A DNA stretch of 64,000 nucleotides from Mycobacterium palustre (GCF_002101785.1 NZ_LQPJ01000124.1:1-64000), one strand, 5' to 3'; counted from the first letter of the stretch, positions 33,781 through 43,130 are shown. Numbers and translations: made by a program. Notes: generated by a model from the letters alone, not told the origin.

Positions 33781-34878
33781 TTGCTATTCCGGATGTCGGA
33801 GGCTGCCGAAGCGCGTCGGCTGACCACCATCGGCGCGGTGCTCGCGCTGTGCTTGTTGGTGACGGGCGTGTTGATCGCCGTGAACCCATTCCGTGGCCGT
33901 CCGGCGAACCGCATCTCGATCGTCATGGACCTGCCGTATCTGGGTCAGGGAGTCACCGCGGGTACCGCGCTGATAATGCACGGGGTCAACGTCGGCCAAG
34001 TCACCTCCGTGTCGAGCCTTGCCAGCGGTGGTGTCCGCCTCAACGCTGACGTCCGGTCGGGACCCACTGCCGGGTTAACAGACAAGATGAACGTCGACTT
34101 TCGGCCGTCCAATTATTTCGGCGTCACCGCCATCAACCTGGTTGCCGGCACGGGCGGGGCACCGCTGCGAAATGGCTCGCGAATCGACACCGTTCCAAAG
34201 GGAAACTTCACCCTGCAGGCGTTGCTCTACCGGCTGGGTGAGATCACCGGCGGCGTGGTGACGCCGCAATTGGTGCGCGTGATGGACCGCGCCACGCGGT
34301 TCACCGACGGGCTCAATCCACTCATCGAGACGATCGTGGTCGCGGCCGAGGCGGTGACCAAGGTGCAGACGGTAAGTACCGAGCAACTTTTGAGAAATAC
34401 GACCGGTGTGAGTGTGGCATTCCCAGGCACGCTGGACTCGATTACTTCTGCTGGCTATAACTTCGATCACAACTCTGGATTCGTGAGGTTCATGCAGACC
34501 GCCGACGGCTGCCTGCCCGGTCAAGATTTTGTCAACCTTGCCCCTTCCATCGGGCAGTATCAAACAGATGAATATTGGAACAAGCGGTCTATAGCGACGC
34601 TTGACCTGCTGGCGAATAGGTTCTTCGGTGCATTGGGCAAGCTATTGTCATCCCACCCGCAAGATTTGATGCCTGCGGTCGATCTGGTCAAAACTCTGAC
34701 CGATGTAGTGCCCGGTCTGATAACACCGGCCAATATCTCCTCTGACTTGGTGGAATTGCGAACTCGACTGGAAAATCTGTATGCGGGATCCCCTGAACAA
34801 CGGGCGATACAGACACACATCGTCCTGGATGAATTACCCGGTGTGGCTGCCCCGCTCGGTGCGATAGGAGCCCAGTGA
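33781..34878 (+). CDS. mceA: MceA-type substrate-binding protein
   Basis: A 365-residue protein anchored by one N-terminal membrane helix (LTTIGAVLALCLLVTGVLIA). The MCE/MlaD domain follows, with GVTAGTALIMHGVNVGQVTSV, and then a helical domain that would help build the periplasmic tunnel. The start is the TTG at 33781 behind AGGGGAAACGC, or the ATG at 33793. Classical MceA proteins are around 400-450 residues, so this member is short. A GTGA overlap couples it to mceB. Confidence 0.93.
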   Translation: MLFRMSEAAEARRLTTIGAVLALCLLVTGVLIAVNPFRGRPANRISIVMDLPYLGQGVTAGTALIMHGVNVGQVTSVSSLASGGVRLNADVRSGPTAGLTDKMNVDFRPSNYFGVTAINLVAGTGGAPLRNGSRIDTVPKGNFTLQALLYRLGEITGGVVTPQLVRVMDRATRFTDGLNPLIETIVVAAEAVTKVQTVSTEQLLRNTTGVSVAFPGTLDSITSAGYNFDHNSGFVRFMQTADGCLPGQDFVNLAPSIGQYQTDEYWNKRSIATLDLLANRFFGALGKLLSSHPQDLMPAVDLVKTLTDVVPGLITPANISSDLVELRTRLENLYAGSPEQRAIQTHIVLDELPGVAAPLGAIGAQ

Positions 34879-35936
34879 TCACGCCCAAGGCCGCATTATG
34901 GCGATTTGCGTTGGCCGCCGCCGCCGCACTGGCGGTGTTCATCGTCCTGGTCAATGTCCTGCGACAACCAGTTGCCGCACCCACACGCTCCTACACAGCT
35001 CAATTCACGGATGCGTCGGGCCTGCACGTCGACGCTGACGTGCGGGTCAGGGGAGTGCGGGTCGGGAAAGTCAAATCGCTGACGCTCGAGCGTACGGCTG
35101 GACAGAGCCTCGCAATGGTCGAGTTCAGTCTCGACAAGCGCTATGCAGTGGTGTCCACGTCGCGGTTGGCCATCAAGTACCAGGCGCTCACCGGGTTGCG
35201 CTACGTCGATGTCGTCAATCCGTCCGAGACGGCGCCAGCGGCGAGCATTGTGTCGCATGTTCCGATCACCATGACGCAACCGTCGTTCGACATCACCACT
35301 CTGTTCAACGGGCTGCAGCCCGTCATCGCGACCTTGAGTCCCAGCGATATCGACACCTTCACCGAGAATGCCGCAACGTATCTGTCGGGCGAGGGCGGAC
35401 TCAAGCCGATGCTCGACAGCGTCCGAAAGCTGACTCAGTTCGCGTCCGACCGCGAACAAGTCATCGCGACGGTGATGCGCAACCTCGACGCTGTGGCCGA
35501 CACGTTCGGCGGGCATTCGAAAGATTTCGTCCAGGTCCTGAAGTGGCTGAATCAGCCGTTGGACGCGGCGATCTCGGTCATGGACGAGTTTCGTAAGTCG
35601 GAACTGTATGGGCCTGCCTTCACCGCGCCTACTCTCCAAGTCCTTGCCAACGCAGGGTTTCCGCTCGGGCCCGCCACTCGGGTGCAGCAACCCGACGGCA
35701 GAATCGACGTCGTCGACTCCTCGCGGAGTGACATCGCCGACGGTCTCGACAAGGCAATCACGCGTTTCGATGACTACAGTCGCGACGTCCTCAAGCTGAT
35801 ACCGGTGATGTGGGATAACGTTCCCCCGCCAGGGGCGCCTGATACGCCATTGCCCTGTTCGCGGGGTCGCGCGCAACTGCCCGACTCAATGGACGTGCTC
35901 TTGAATGGCCAAAGGGTGATCTTGTGCAATCGATGA
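34875..35936 (+). CDS. mceB: MceB-type protein
   Basis: A 353-residue Mce protein with an N-terminal membrane helix (FALAAAAALAVFIVLVNVL). The MCE domain contains FTDASGLHVDADVRVRGVRVGKVKSL and AIKYQALTGLRYVDVV. A long helical part follows, ending in a cysteine-bearing tail (LPCSRGRAQLPDSMDVLLNGQRVILCN). It is translationally coupled at both ends. It forms part of the heterohexameric Mce tunnel. Confidence 0.93.
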   Translation: MITPKAALWRFALAAAAALAVFIVLVNVLRQPVAAPTRSYTAQFTDASGLHVDADVRVRGVRVGKVKSLTLERTAGQSLAMVEFSLDKRYAVVSTSRLAIKYQALTGLRYVDVVNPSETAPAASIVSHVPITMTQPSFDITTLFNGLQPVIATLSPSDIDTFTENAATYLSGEGGLKPMLDSVRKLTQFASDREQVIATVMRNLDAVADTFGGHSKDFVQVLKWLNQPLDAAISVMDEFRKSELYGPAFTAPTLQVLANAGFPLGPATRVQQPDGRIDVVDSSRSDIADGLDKAITRFDDYSRDVLKLIPVMWDNVPPPGAPDTPLPCSRGRAQLPDSMDVLLNGQRVILCNR

Positions 35937-36895
35937 AACTTCTCAAGAGTTCGACGTTCTGGGGTGTCGCCGCGCTGGTACTGGTCGCCGTGCTGGCGAT
36001 CACTGCTGCCGAAATCAACATCAGTCCTCCGGGCCAGAAGATGATCTCCTTCTACACCGATGATGCGGCGGCGATCCATCCCGGTGATACCGTGCGGATT
36101 GCCGGGATCACGGTCGGCAAAGTGAAAGATCTGTCAATCGAACCGAATCAGGTCAAGGTTCGCGCAACCGTGGATCACGACGCATTTGTCGGTGATCAGT
36201 CACAAATTCAGGTCCGTATGCTCACCGTGGTCGGCGGTTATTATGTCAATTTGGTATCGCTGGGCAGAAAGCCACTGGGTGCAAATCCGATCCCGGTAGA
36301 GCGCGTGACGATGCCGTACAGCCTGATGCGGGCGCTGACCGATTCGACAAAAATCACCGAGCGAGTTAATCCGAAGCCGATTCGCGAATCATTGGATCAA
36401 ATCAAGGAGGGACTCACCGGCACAAACGTGCAGACCCTTTCCGCCGTTATCGATGCGGGCAATGCCCTCACGTCCACGATCGAGCGTCAGCGGAGGCAGG
36501 TTACATCGATACTCAATCTTTCCGATGAGTACATCGAGGCGCTGCGCAATTTCACGGGCGAATTGAAGGTCCTGGTGAGCAAGCTTGCCATCCTCGAGGA
36601 GACGCTCGTTCTGTACGGCAAGGGTTTCGGCGAGGCCCTGAAAGGTATGGGCGACGTCGGTGATGCGTTCCTGCGTCCCTTCGGCGACTTCTGGGTGAAC
36701 CACCGCGAGGAGTTCATCGAGAAGGTTCGCGATTGGCAGGACAGAGTCACCCGGTGGAAGGACCACAACAGCCGGATCATTCCCAGACTTCGGCGAATCA
36801 GGAACAAGATCGAGCGGATGCTGGACGCGCAGAACGCGCCGCCCGAGTTGCTTGCCACAGATCTTTGCATCCCTATGGCGGGGAGTCCGTGCTGA
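35924..36895 (+). CDS. mceC: MceC-type protein
   Basis: A 323-residue Mce protein with an N-terminal helix (FWGVAALVLVAVLAITAAEI) and the MCE domain IHPGDTVRIAGITVGKVKDL at about 50-69. The following helical region is charged (ERQRRQVTSILNLSDEYIEALRNFTGE). It lacks the long Pro-rich tail of many MceC proteins. The GTG at 35924 overlaps mceB by 13 bases; the ATG at 35933 is an alternative. The TGATG junction links it to mceD. Confidence 0.92.
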   Translation: MQSMKLLKSSTFWGVAALVLVAVLAITAAEINISPPGQKMISFYTDDAAAIHPGDTVRIAGITVGKVKDLSIEPNQVKVRATVDHDAFVGDQSQIQVRMLTVVGGYYVNLVSLGRKPLGANPIPVERVTMPYSLMRALTDSTKITERVNPKPIRESLDQIKEGLTGTNVQTLSAVIDAGNALTSTIERQRRQVTSILNLSDEYIEALRNFTGELKVLVSKLAILEETLVLYGKGFGEALKGMGDVGDAFLRPFGDFWVNHREEFIEKVRDWQDRVTRWKDHNSRIIPRLRRIRNKIERMLDAQNAPPELLATDLCIPMAGSPC

Positions 36896-38016
36896 TGGTC
36901 TCGCAAGTGGTTCGCCGCATATTTCGTACCGCCGTAGCTACACTCACGGGCGCTGCAACCGTCGCCGGTGCCTCGTCGTGCGCCATGATGGGCGGCGAGA
37001 AGAGCGTCGCCTATTGCGCGATGTTCCCAGACACCATCGGTCTGTACGCCGGCAACCCGGTGACCCAGATGGGCTATCAGATCGGCAAGGTCACGTCCAT
37101 CGCCGCTGGCCCCACCCAGGTCCGGGTCGACTTCTCAATCACACAGAGCAGGCCACTCCCGCCCGACGTCAGGGCAGTCATCCGGTCGCCATCGATCCTT
37201 GCCGACCGTTCGTTGGAACTGGTCGGCAACTACAGTTCCGGTCCGCGCCTCCAGGCCGGCAAGTGCATTCGGCTCGACCACTCGTTTTCGGCCAAGACGA
37301 TTTCGCAGGTGGTCGGATCGACCTACACCTTTCTCAACTCGATCAACCCGAACGGGTCGACGAACGTCGGTGACACAGTTCGCGGGCTTGACGAACTGGC
37401 GCACAACAACGGAGCCGGGATCAACCAGCTCGTGACCAGGACGTCCGCGCTACTTGACAGCCCGGACGAAGCGATCAGTGACATCGGCTCGATCATCCGC
37501 AACACCGCCGAGCTGACCGGTGTACTGCGCGAACTGATGCCGCCGTTGAAGCAGATCATGTACGACGCGCGCAAGACGACGCCGGACTTGGCGTTGGCGC
37601 TGGACGGTACGACAGGGCTCGCCGGTCCCGGCGGCGGAATGGGGACCCTCGGGCCACTGGCCGAGTTGGTGGCGATCCTGCAAACCAGATTGGGTGACGA
37701 AACACAGCAAGCGCTCGACACGGTCAGCGTCACGGTGCGGAAGCTGACTCCCCACGCGACCGCGATGTCGGATCTTTTCACCCCGGTGCCGTGGTGGATC
37801 AACACGATCGCCAATCACTTCAACAGGCGTGATTTCCACACGTTCAACCTCGCCTATCGGCCCCCGCTGTATCGGGTTCGGACCCACGACGGGCTCGCGC
37901 TCTGCGGCATGATGAACGCGTCGATGCCGGGCAGTTGCGCGGATGTCAACGGCCAGCCCTTTGCCGTCGACGTCGCGCTCCTGCAGTACGTGCTACAGCA
38001 GGCGGCGAAGCGATGA
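36895..38016 (+). CDS. mceD: MceD-position protein with lipoprotein-like signal
   Basis: A 373-residue Mce protein beginning at the ATG that overlaps the mceC stop by one base. The N-terminus is a signal sequence ending in AGASSC, an imperfect lipobox; MceD proteins normally have a membrane helix instead. The MCE domain reads DTIGLYAGNPVTQMGYQIGKVTSI. A cysteine pair (YC, KC) in the MCE region and another in the C-terminal part (LCGMMNASMPGSC) may form disulfides. The MceD name is by position in the operon only. Confidence 0.88.
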   Translation: MVSQVVRRIFRTAVATLTGAATVAGASSCAMMGGEKSVAYCAMFPDTIGLYAGNPVTQMGYQIGKVTSIAAGPTQVRVDFSITQSRPLPPDVRAVIRSPSILADRSLELVGNYSSGPRLQAGKCIRLDHSFSAKTISQVVGSTYTFLNSINPNGSTNVGDTVRGLDELAHNNGAGINQLVTRTSALLDSPDEAISDIGSIIRNTAELTGVLRELMPPLKQIMYDARKTTPDLALALDGTTGLAGPGGGMGTLGPLAELVAILQTRLGDETQQALDTVSVTVRKLTPHATAMSDLFTPVPWWINTIANHFNRRDFHTFNLAYRPPLYRVRTHDGLALCGMMNASMPGSCADVNGQPFAVDVALLQYVLQQAAKR

Positions 38017-39008
38017 GGCGGCGGATATGGTCGGCTGTCGCCGTCGCGGCAAGTGCCATGTTGGTTCCGTCGTGTGCTTCCATGACCGTCAACTCGTTAC
38101 CCCAACCGGGTAAGAGCTACCGCGACGGTTACGAAATCGTCCTGCAGTTCGCCAACGTCCTGAGCCTGCCCGACCGTGCGAAGGTCGTGCAGGACGGTAC
38201 GACCGTCGGACTGGTCACCAAGATCAATCTGGCGAGCAATCACGTCGACGTCGTAACGCGGATCGACCCCGACGTGGTGGTGCCGGCAAACGTGCATGCG
38301 ACGTTGCAGCAAGCCACGGTGCTCGGTGACACCTATGTCGCGCTCGAGCGTCCTGAGTCGGGTCCGCCGGCGCCGGCACTGCGCCCGGCCGGGACAGTTC
38401 CGTTGGCACAGACCACGTCTCCTCCCCAACTGGAGGACACGATCGCCAACTTGGCGAACTTCGTCGGCAGCGGATCCATTCAGCGTGCCCAAAACACCAT
38501 CATCGGGATCAACAGGGTGACGCCGGCACGAAGCGGTGAATTCCGCGACCTGGTGAAGCGGGTAGACACCGACCTCGCGGATCTGAGCAACAACATGGAC
38601 ATGGTCGATCAGTGGCTCACGGGTGTATCCGGAACAGCCCAGGTCATGTACAACGACCTACCCGAATACAAGTACTTCTGGTCGACGGAGGGGATGCTCG
38701 GCTGGAAACGCTCATTCCAAGTCGGGTCTTACATCGCTACCGTGTTGCCCTCGATCGGTAGTATCTACAGCGGTGGCTATTGGCTTGTGCCCCTGCTGAA
38801 GTCGCTCGGCGGTGCGCTTGGAGCCCTGAAAGAGAGCAAATGGGCATTCGAGAACGAAGCGCCCGCGTGGCAGCGGCTACTCACGGACTACTTCCTTCCC
38901 GCAGATAAGTACCCGGCGATAAACATCACGTCGATAAAAGGGCCGGATGGGAAAGAGCTCATCGACAACGTGCAGGACGTGCTGCGGATTCTTGGAGCGA
39001 CGCCGTGA
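38013..39008 (+). CDS. mceE: MceE-type lipoprotein
   Basis: A 331-residue protein started at the ATG overlapping the upstream TGA. The signal ends in AMLVPSC, a lipobox-like site with an unusual proline at -2. It is followed by the NSLPQPG segment typical of MceE lipoproteins and an MCE domain (LPDRAKVVQDGTTVGLVTKI). Processing would tether it to the outer face of the inner membrane. A GTGA overlap links it to mceF. Confidence 0.92.
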   Translation: MRRRIWSAVAVAASAMLVPSCASMTVNSLPQPGKSYRDGYEIVLQFANVLSLPDRAKVVQDGTTVGLVTKINLASNHVDVVTRIDPDVVVPANVHATLQQATVLGDTYVALERPESGPPAPALRPAGTVPLAQTTSPPQLEDTIANLANFVGSGSIQRAQNTIIGINRVTPARSGEFRDLVKRVDTDLADLSNNMDMVDQWLTGVSGTAQVMYNDLPEYKYFWSTEGMLGWKRSFQVGSYIATVLPSIGSIYSGGYWLVPLLKSLGGALGALKESKWAFENEAPAWQRLLTDYFLPADKYPAINITSIKGPDGKELIDNVQDVLRILGATP

Positions 39009-39958
39009 AATTAAAGGGCGCCTTGTCGTTCGCGATGTTCGGAGTGATCATCGCGTTCGCCCTCAGCGTGATCTGGTCGTTCGGTGTTCGGACCGGCCCG
39101 CCTGCTCAGCGGACCAACCTGAGTATGGCGGTCCCCGACATCAAGGGCCTCGTTGTCGGTTCGAATGTGCTGCTCCGCGGTCAGCCGGTCGGCAAGGTGA
39201 CCGAAATCAACACGGCCACTAGCGACGCTACCGTGCAGTTCTACGTCGACGGCGATCACCACATTCCTGTCGACACCGACGTGCGGCTGGACAATCTGTC
39301 CGCGCTCGGGGAGGCCTACATCGGACTGGCGCCACGGACGAGCGGAGGCTCGGTATACAAGGACGGCCAACGTATCTCGCCGAAGACGATAGAAGCGCCG
39401 CCGTCCATCTCGGAGCTGGCCACCAGCGTGGTGCGCGTGCTCAACCAGCTCGACCCCGGCCAGCTCAAACGAATTCTGGGCGAGGCCGACGCTGCTCTGC
39501 CCGCGCCCGAGCAGGTGCTGCCCAACCTGGCACATGCGAGCTCGCTACTTCGGAGTCAGGCGACCAGCATGCATGGCCGGGGACAGGAAGTGATCGACAA
39601 TTTCCAGGCGCTGCTGCGCAACGCGGGCTGGGTTGGCCCCCTGCTCGGTGATCTCATTTCGCCCATTCGAGCGGCGGGTTTCGGAGCCGCCGGTACTTAT
39701 CAAGGCATGATGCACACCTTGGAATGGAATAACCCGCGAGACATGGCGCTGTTCGGTGATTACCTGGACCGAATTCAGAAATTCCTGGACACGCGGGGTC
39801 CTGACGTCAAAGTTCTGACGGAGACGCTTTTGCCGCATTTCAAAGGCATTGGCGGAGCCCTGATGAATTTCGACAGTGGACAGATTCTCTCAAACATATT
39901 GAAGAGCATCCCGAAGGAGGGCGCGATTACACTGCACGTTGCCGTTCCCGACCGGTAG
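39005..39958 (+). CDS. mceF: MceF-type protein
   Basis: A 317-residue final tunnel subunit. The N-terminal helix is LSFAMFGVIIAFALSVIWSFGV; the MCE domain is VPDIKGLVVGSNVLLRGQPVGKVTEI at about 45-70. The helical portion ends without the long disordered tail often seen in MceF. It closes the coupled block; a 33-base gap precedes the Mce-associated genes. Confidence 0.93.
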   Translation: MKLKGALSFAMFGVIIAFALSVIWSFGVRTGPPAQRTNLSMAVPDIKGLVVGSNVLLRGQPVGKVTEINTATSDATVQFYVDGDHHIPVDTDVRLDNLSALGEAYIGLAPRTSGGSVYKDGQRISPKTIEAPPSISELATSVVRVLNQLDPGQLKRILGEADAALPAPEQVLPNLAHASSLLRSQATSMHGRGQEVIDNFQALLRNAGWVGPLLGDLISPIRAAGFGAAGTYQGMMHTLEWNNPRDMALFGDYLDRIQKFLDTRGPDVKVLTETLLPHFKGIGGALMNFDSGQILSNILKSIPKEGAITLHVAVPDR

Positions 39959-39991
39959 GCCGGGCAATCATCGAAGTTTTGAGGGGAAGCC

Positions 39992-40705
39992 GTGTCCATC
40001 ACTGACCACGACATCGAGAACGCGTCGTCGGACGTCGTCGACGACGAGAAGCCAGAAGTGAACGAGGAGCCAGAAGCCGACAAGAAGCCGGCAAAGGACC
40101 AGAAGCCAGAGGAAACAACTTCAGAACCTGACGAAGCAGCGACCGTCAAGAGCAAGTCCAAGGCGGACTCTGAGAAGTCGCGCGCGCGGGTGTCGATATC
40201 GGTGCGGACGTTGGTGATCGCGGCCGTTATCTGCGTTGCTGCCAGCGCGATCGGAGTGCTGGCGTGGCTGTACATCGGCGCGCAGAACAAATTGAGTGCG
40301 GAAGCGCGCGCTACCAGCAACAAGAAGCATGCGGAAGAAATAGCCCAGGACTACGCCGTGCATGCCGCCGAGATGAACTTCCAGGACCTCAACGCTTGGA
40401 AGGTGCAACTCGTGAAGGGCACCTCCCCGGAACTGAAGGAAAAGCTCACCAAGGCCGCGGGTGAGATGGAACAGATCCTTACTCCGCTGCAATGGGTTTC
40501 GACCGCGCGGCCCTTGGCCGCGAAAGTTCGCTCAGATGTGGGCGGGACCTATGTCGTCGACTCCTTCGTCAGCGTTCTGACCAAGACAATGCAAGCTCCT
40601 GAGGGACTGCAGTCGACCGCTACCTACAGTCTCACAATCGACAGCAACAAAGACTGGCAAATCAGCGACGTCGGCGGCATCGCCGCAGCTCTTGGACAGA
40701 AATAA
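39992..40705 (+). CDS. Mce-associated membrane protein (Mas)
   Basis: A 237-residue protein started at the GTG behind AGGGGAAGCC. The first 65 residues are almost entirely Glu, Asp, Lys, Pro and Ser in loose repeats. One membrane helix follows (LVIAAVICVAASAIGVLAWLYIG), then an external domain that keeps the mycobacterial Mas pattern (AEEIAQDYAVHAAEMNFQDL...WVSTARPLAAKV). Mas proteins accompany mce operons and are thought to stabilise or regulate the complex. The charged cytoplasmic tail is unusually long. Confidence 0.88.
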   Translation: MSITDHDIENASSDVVDDEKPEVNEEPEADKKPAKDQKPEETTSEPDEAATVKSKSKADSEKSRARVSISVRTLVIAAVICVAASAIGVLAWLYIGAQNKLSAEARATSNKKHAEEIAQDYAVHAAEMNFQDLNAWKVQLVKGTSPELKEKLTKAAGEMEQILTPLQWVSTARPLAAKVRSDVGGTYVVDSFVSVLTKTMQAPEGLQSTATYSLTIDSNKDWQISDVGGIAAALGQK

Positions 40706-40735
40706 CGGGCGATGTTTCAAAGGATGTGCTGAGGG

Positions 40736-41371
40736 ATGGAATCCGTAGCAACCGGCCGGACCGGAACTCGTCTCCGGGGCAGTCTGGTGATGATGTGCGT
40801 GCTGCTCGTTCTCTCTGGAACGGCAACTCTCATGGCTCGCGCCGGCGCTGACCCGCTAGATCCACCGGGCCGCGACACGGTCCCTCCGCCGTTGGCGCCG
40901 GTCAAGCCCATGGCAAATTGGCAGCCCAAATTTCCATTTCCGTTCGACCAGACTCGGGGGAACGTCACCGACGCGGATATCAATGCCGAGCGAGAAATGT
41001 GTGGGTGGTTCAATGCGGATTACGCGGATTTGAGGCTCCAGATCGAGAGATTCAACAACAGCGTATTGAGCAGGAACGGTAACTGGGATGCTGAGGGGAT
41101 CCCGGAGCGGCAAGCTGCCATGACTGCGAATATTGATCAGTCGGTGGACTTCCTTGCTCCCCGTACTCAGTCGCTGACTCAGAGCTATGACCACGCAGGA
41201 GATATGTATTTCCCGATTTACGAGGGTCAAAGCTTTTACATCCTCTGGCAGAACCTGTCGAACGTCAGCGCGGGCATCAAGGGCCATCAGCCGACCTGGT
41301 TCACCGGACCATCGTTTCAGCGGGTAATGCACTACGGCAGCAAGATCCAGCGGTCCCATGTCTGCGACTGA
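40736..41371 (+). CDS. secreted Mce-locus protein of unknown function
   Basis: A 211-residue protein with an N-terminal signal (VMMCVLLVLSGTATLMARAGA, cleavage after about residue 38). A proline-rich stretch (PPGRDTVPPPLAPVKP) precedes a globular domain with two cysteines (MCGWFN and the terminal HVCD), which could pair. It has no recognised domain. Position and strand suggest co-transcription with the mce block and an envelope role. Confidence 0.75.
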   Translation: MESVATGRTGTRLRGSLVMMCVLLVLSGTATLMARAGADPLDPPGRDTVPPPLAPVKPMANWQPKFPFPFDQTRGNVTDADINAEREMCGWFNADYADLRLQIERFNNSVLSRNGNWDAEGIPERQAAMTANIDQSVDFLAPRTQSLTQSYDHAGDMYFPIYEGQSFYILWQNLSNVSAGIKGHQPTWFTGPSFQRVMHYGSKIQRSHVCD

Positions 41372-41410
41372 ACGCGGTCCGGTGGGCGGCATCTCGATGA
41401 GGAGGCACAC

Positions 41411-42001
41411 GTGTTGAAAATCCATGTCGGCACGGCTGTGCCGGCACGGGCACGTCAAGGTCGCGCGCCGGCAGTCGGCGCGACGTTGGTCGCGCTCGCC
41501 GCGACTTTGAGTAGCGCTGTACTGTGCGCTCCGCCGAGCACTGCCGATCCGTCCCCCGCGCTCCAACAAGCCGTCGTGTCGGCGCGCAGTGGCACAAGTT
41601 GCCCGCCGCTGCGGTATGACCCGATCGTCGAGCACGCTGCGGAGATCGTGAATCACTCGACCGACGCCTACGTCAGCCACACGACGAGGAATTCCCCCGC
41701 GGACTCGCCGACAGGCGCACTGCCCATCCTCAAGGACCTCGGCAGCAGCGCGGGCAAATCGTGGTCGCTGCAGGGCGCTGGGCACGACAGCGACGCCGAC
41801 GCGATCAAAGGAGCGATACTGGAAGGGACTACGCAGGGCGCCGGCGTTAGCTTGAATGTCAGCCCGGGTGTGTTCAAGACGCTGGAAGATACGGGTCCAG
41901 CGCCATTGGCGAATTGCTCCTACACCGATTTCGGTGTCAGCCTTCTCCACAATGCAGATACCGGCCTCTCGCTTGCTGTCGTCGTCCTGGCGGGCAAATG
42001 A
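41411..42001 (+). CDS. secreted Mce-locus protein, CAP-like in size
   Basis: A 196-residue exported protein, GTG start at 41411 directly after a GGAGG site. The signal sequence (VGATLVALAATLSSAVLCAPPSTADP) ends near residue 46. The mature part has conserved-looking SGTSCPPLRYDPIVEHAAEIVN and a late cysteine (ANCSYTDFGVS), reminiscent of the short exported proteins in mycobacterial mce loci. The helix-like opening is also compatible with a degenerate CAP domain, but this is weak. The stop overlaps the next ATG. Confidence 0.72.
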   Translation: MLKIHVGTAVPARARQGRAPAVGATLVALAATLSSAVLCAPPSTADPSPALQQAVVSARSGTSCPPLRYDPIVEHAAEIVNHSTDAYVSHTTRNSPADSPTGALPILKDLGSSAGKSWSLQGAGHDSDADAIKGAILEGTTQGAGVSLNVSPGVFKTLEDTGPAPLANCSYTDFGVSLLHNADTGLSLAVVVLAGK

Positions 42002-42423
42002 TCCCGGCTGGTCAGCGCGCGCAACGGCGGAGTCGCGGTCTCCGGCGCGCCGCGGGATCGATCGCCGCCTTGGCGGCGATCAGCATTTCCGCGCTCATAA
42101 ACCCATCGACTGCGCGGGCTGATGAATCCGTCACCTATGAAGTCGTGTCCGACGTGATTACCGTGGCAAACATCGAATACGAGGATTCGTCAGGGCGGGT
42201 GGCGATACCGAACGTGCCGCTGCCCTGGCGAATTGAAGCGACGATAGCCTCGGTAAAAGCTCCGCCACCGAGTGGAAGCCAGGTTCGCGCAGATTGGCGT
42301 CCGACCGCGGGCCCGTCCAAATGGGTAAGTGCGCGCATCTTTTACCAGGGCAAGCTCCTGTGCCAGAACACTCTCGATGTCGGTGATGCCGCTTGCTACG
42401 GCATTACGCCACGTATTACGTAG
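41998..42423 (+). CDS. secreted MmpS-like beta-sandwich protein
   Basis: A 141-residue protein started at the ATG overlapping the upstream TGA. A basic N-terminus and hydrophobic run (AGSIAALAAISISALINPSTARA) form a signal peptide. The mature part has the strand pattern of MmpS accessory proteins: VTYEVVSDVITVANIEYEDSSG, NVPLPWRIEATI, VRADWRP and FYQGKLLCQNTLDVGDAACYG with a disulfide-type cysteine pair. MmpS proteins normally help MmpL transporters; here the gene lies in an mce locus with no mmpL visible. Confidence 0.7.
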   Translation: MIPAGQRAQRRSRGLRRAAGSIAALAAISISALINPSTARADESVTYEVVSDVITVANIEYEDSSGRVAIPNVPLPWRIEATIASVKAPPPSGSQVRADWRPTAGPSKWVSARIFYQGKLLCQNTLDVGDAACYGITPRIT

Positions 42424-42515
42424 GCAGCGATGAGACCCACCCTTATCGCCTTAGTAGCCAGAGCAGATTTCCATCGTTTCGCTAAGCGGGCCGTGAGAGG
42501 TGGTCGGGAGAATTG

Positions 42516-43130
42516 GTGATCAGGTCAAAGCCAAGAACTGTTCGACGCGGACGCGGACTCGCTCGAGGGATCAGAGGTGGCCTCTTCCGCACTGCGGCCG
42601 CTGTCGGGGTAGGCATGCTGGCTCTCGGCGGTCCCGGGGTGGCGCAGGCCGATCCGGCACCGGGCGCCGGGCCTGACCCTTTTCCGGATATCCGGTTCTA
42701 CGACGAGGTCAACGCTGAAGACTTCGCATCTCCGGGCGGAGTGTTTTTCTTGTCCCCGACAGGACAGACGTGTGGGATCTGGCGCCGGGGCAGCTTCGGC
42801 TGTGCCGGTGATATTCCCGGCACCGGTCCGGGAATCGGCCATATCGGCTGGATCGAGGGAGACCGGGCAGTGCACTATGACTGGTCGGTAGCGGCGCGGT
42901 TTCCCGGCAACCAAGCCGACAAACCGTTGCCGCCGCACGCCCGCATCGACCACGAGGGAACGAGCTGCGCGGCAACTGGTGACAACAGAACCTACTGTGA
43001 GCGCGGGCCAATGAGATTCGTCATCGAACCCACCAAGACCTGGCTGTCGGCGCCGTGGATAGACCTGGCCTGGGTCCAGCTCGGGCCGGCATCGTGTGCG
43101 CCACCCGGCGGCGGCCCGTGCTACTCGTAG
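42516..43130 (+). CDS. secreted cysteine-containing protein
   Basis: About 204 residues from the GTG at 42516, which fits the GGGAGAATT site better than the TTG three bases earlier. A twin-Arg-containing basic N-terminus (RRGRGLARGIRGGLFR) precedes the hydrophobic run TAAAVGVGMLALGGPGVAQADP; export by Sec or Tat is possible. Six cysteines occur in the mature part (TCGIW, GCAGD, SCAATG, YCERG, SCAPPG, CYS), suggesting three disulfides. It resembles small exported proteins of mycobacteria but I cannot name a family. Confidence 0.75.
   Translation: MIRSKPRTVRRGRGLARGIRGGLFRTAAAVGVGMLALGGPGVAQADPAPGAGPDPFPDIRFYDEVNAEDFASPGGVFFLSPTGQTCGIWRRGSFGCAGDIPGTGPGIGHIGWIEGDRAVHYDWSVAARFPGNQADKPLPPHARIDHEGTSCAATGDNRTYCERGPMRFVIEPTKTWLSAPWIDLAWVQLGPASCAPPGGGPCYS

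Noticed and set aside
31940-39958. Assigning the locus a number such as mce1 or mce4
   Set aside because: Gene lengths and lipoprotein signals do not match the well-known loci, and numbering needs a phylogeny.
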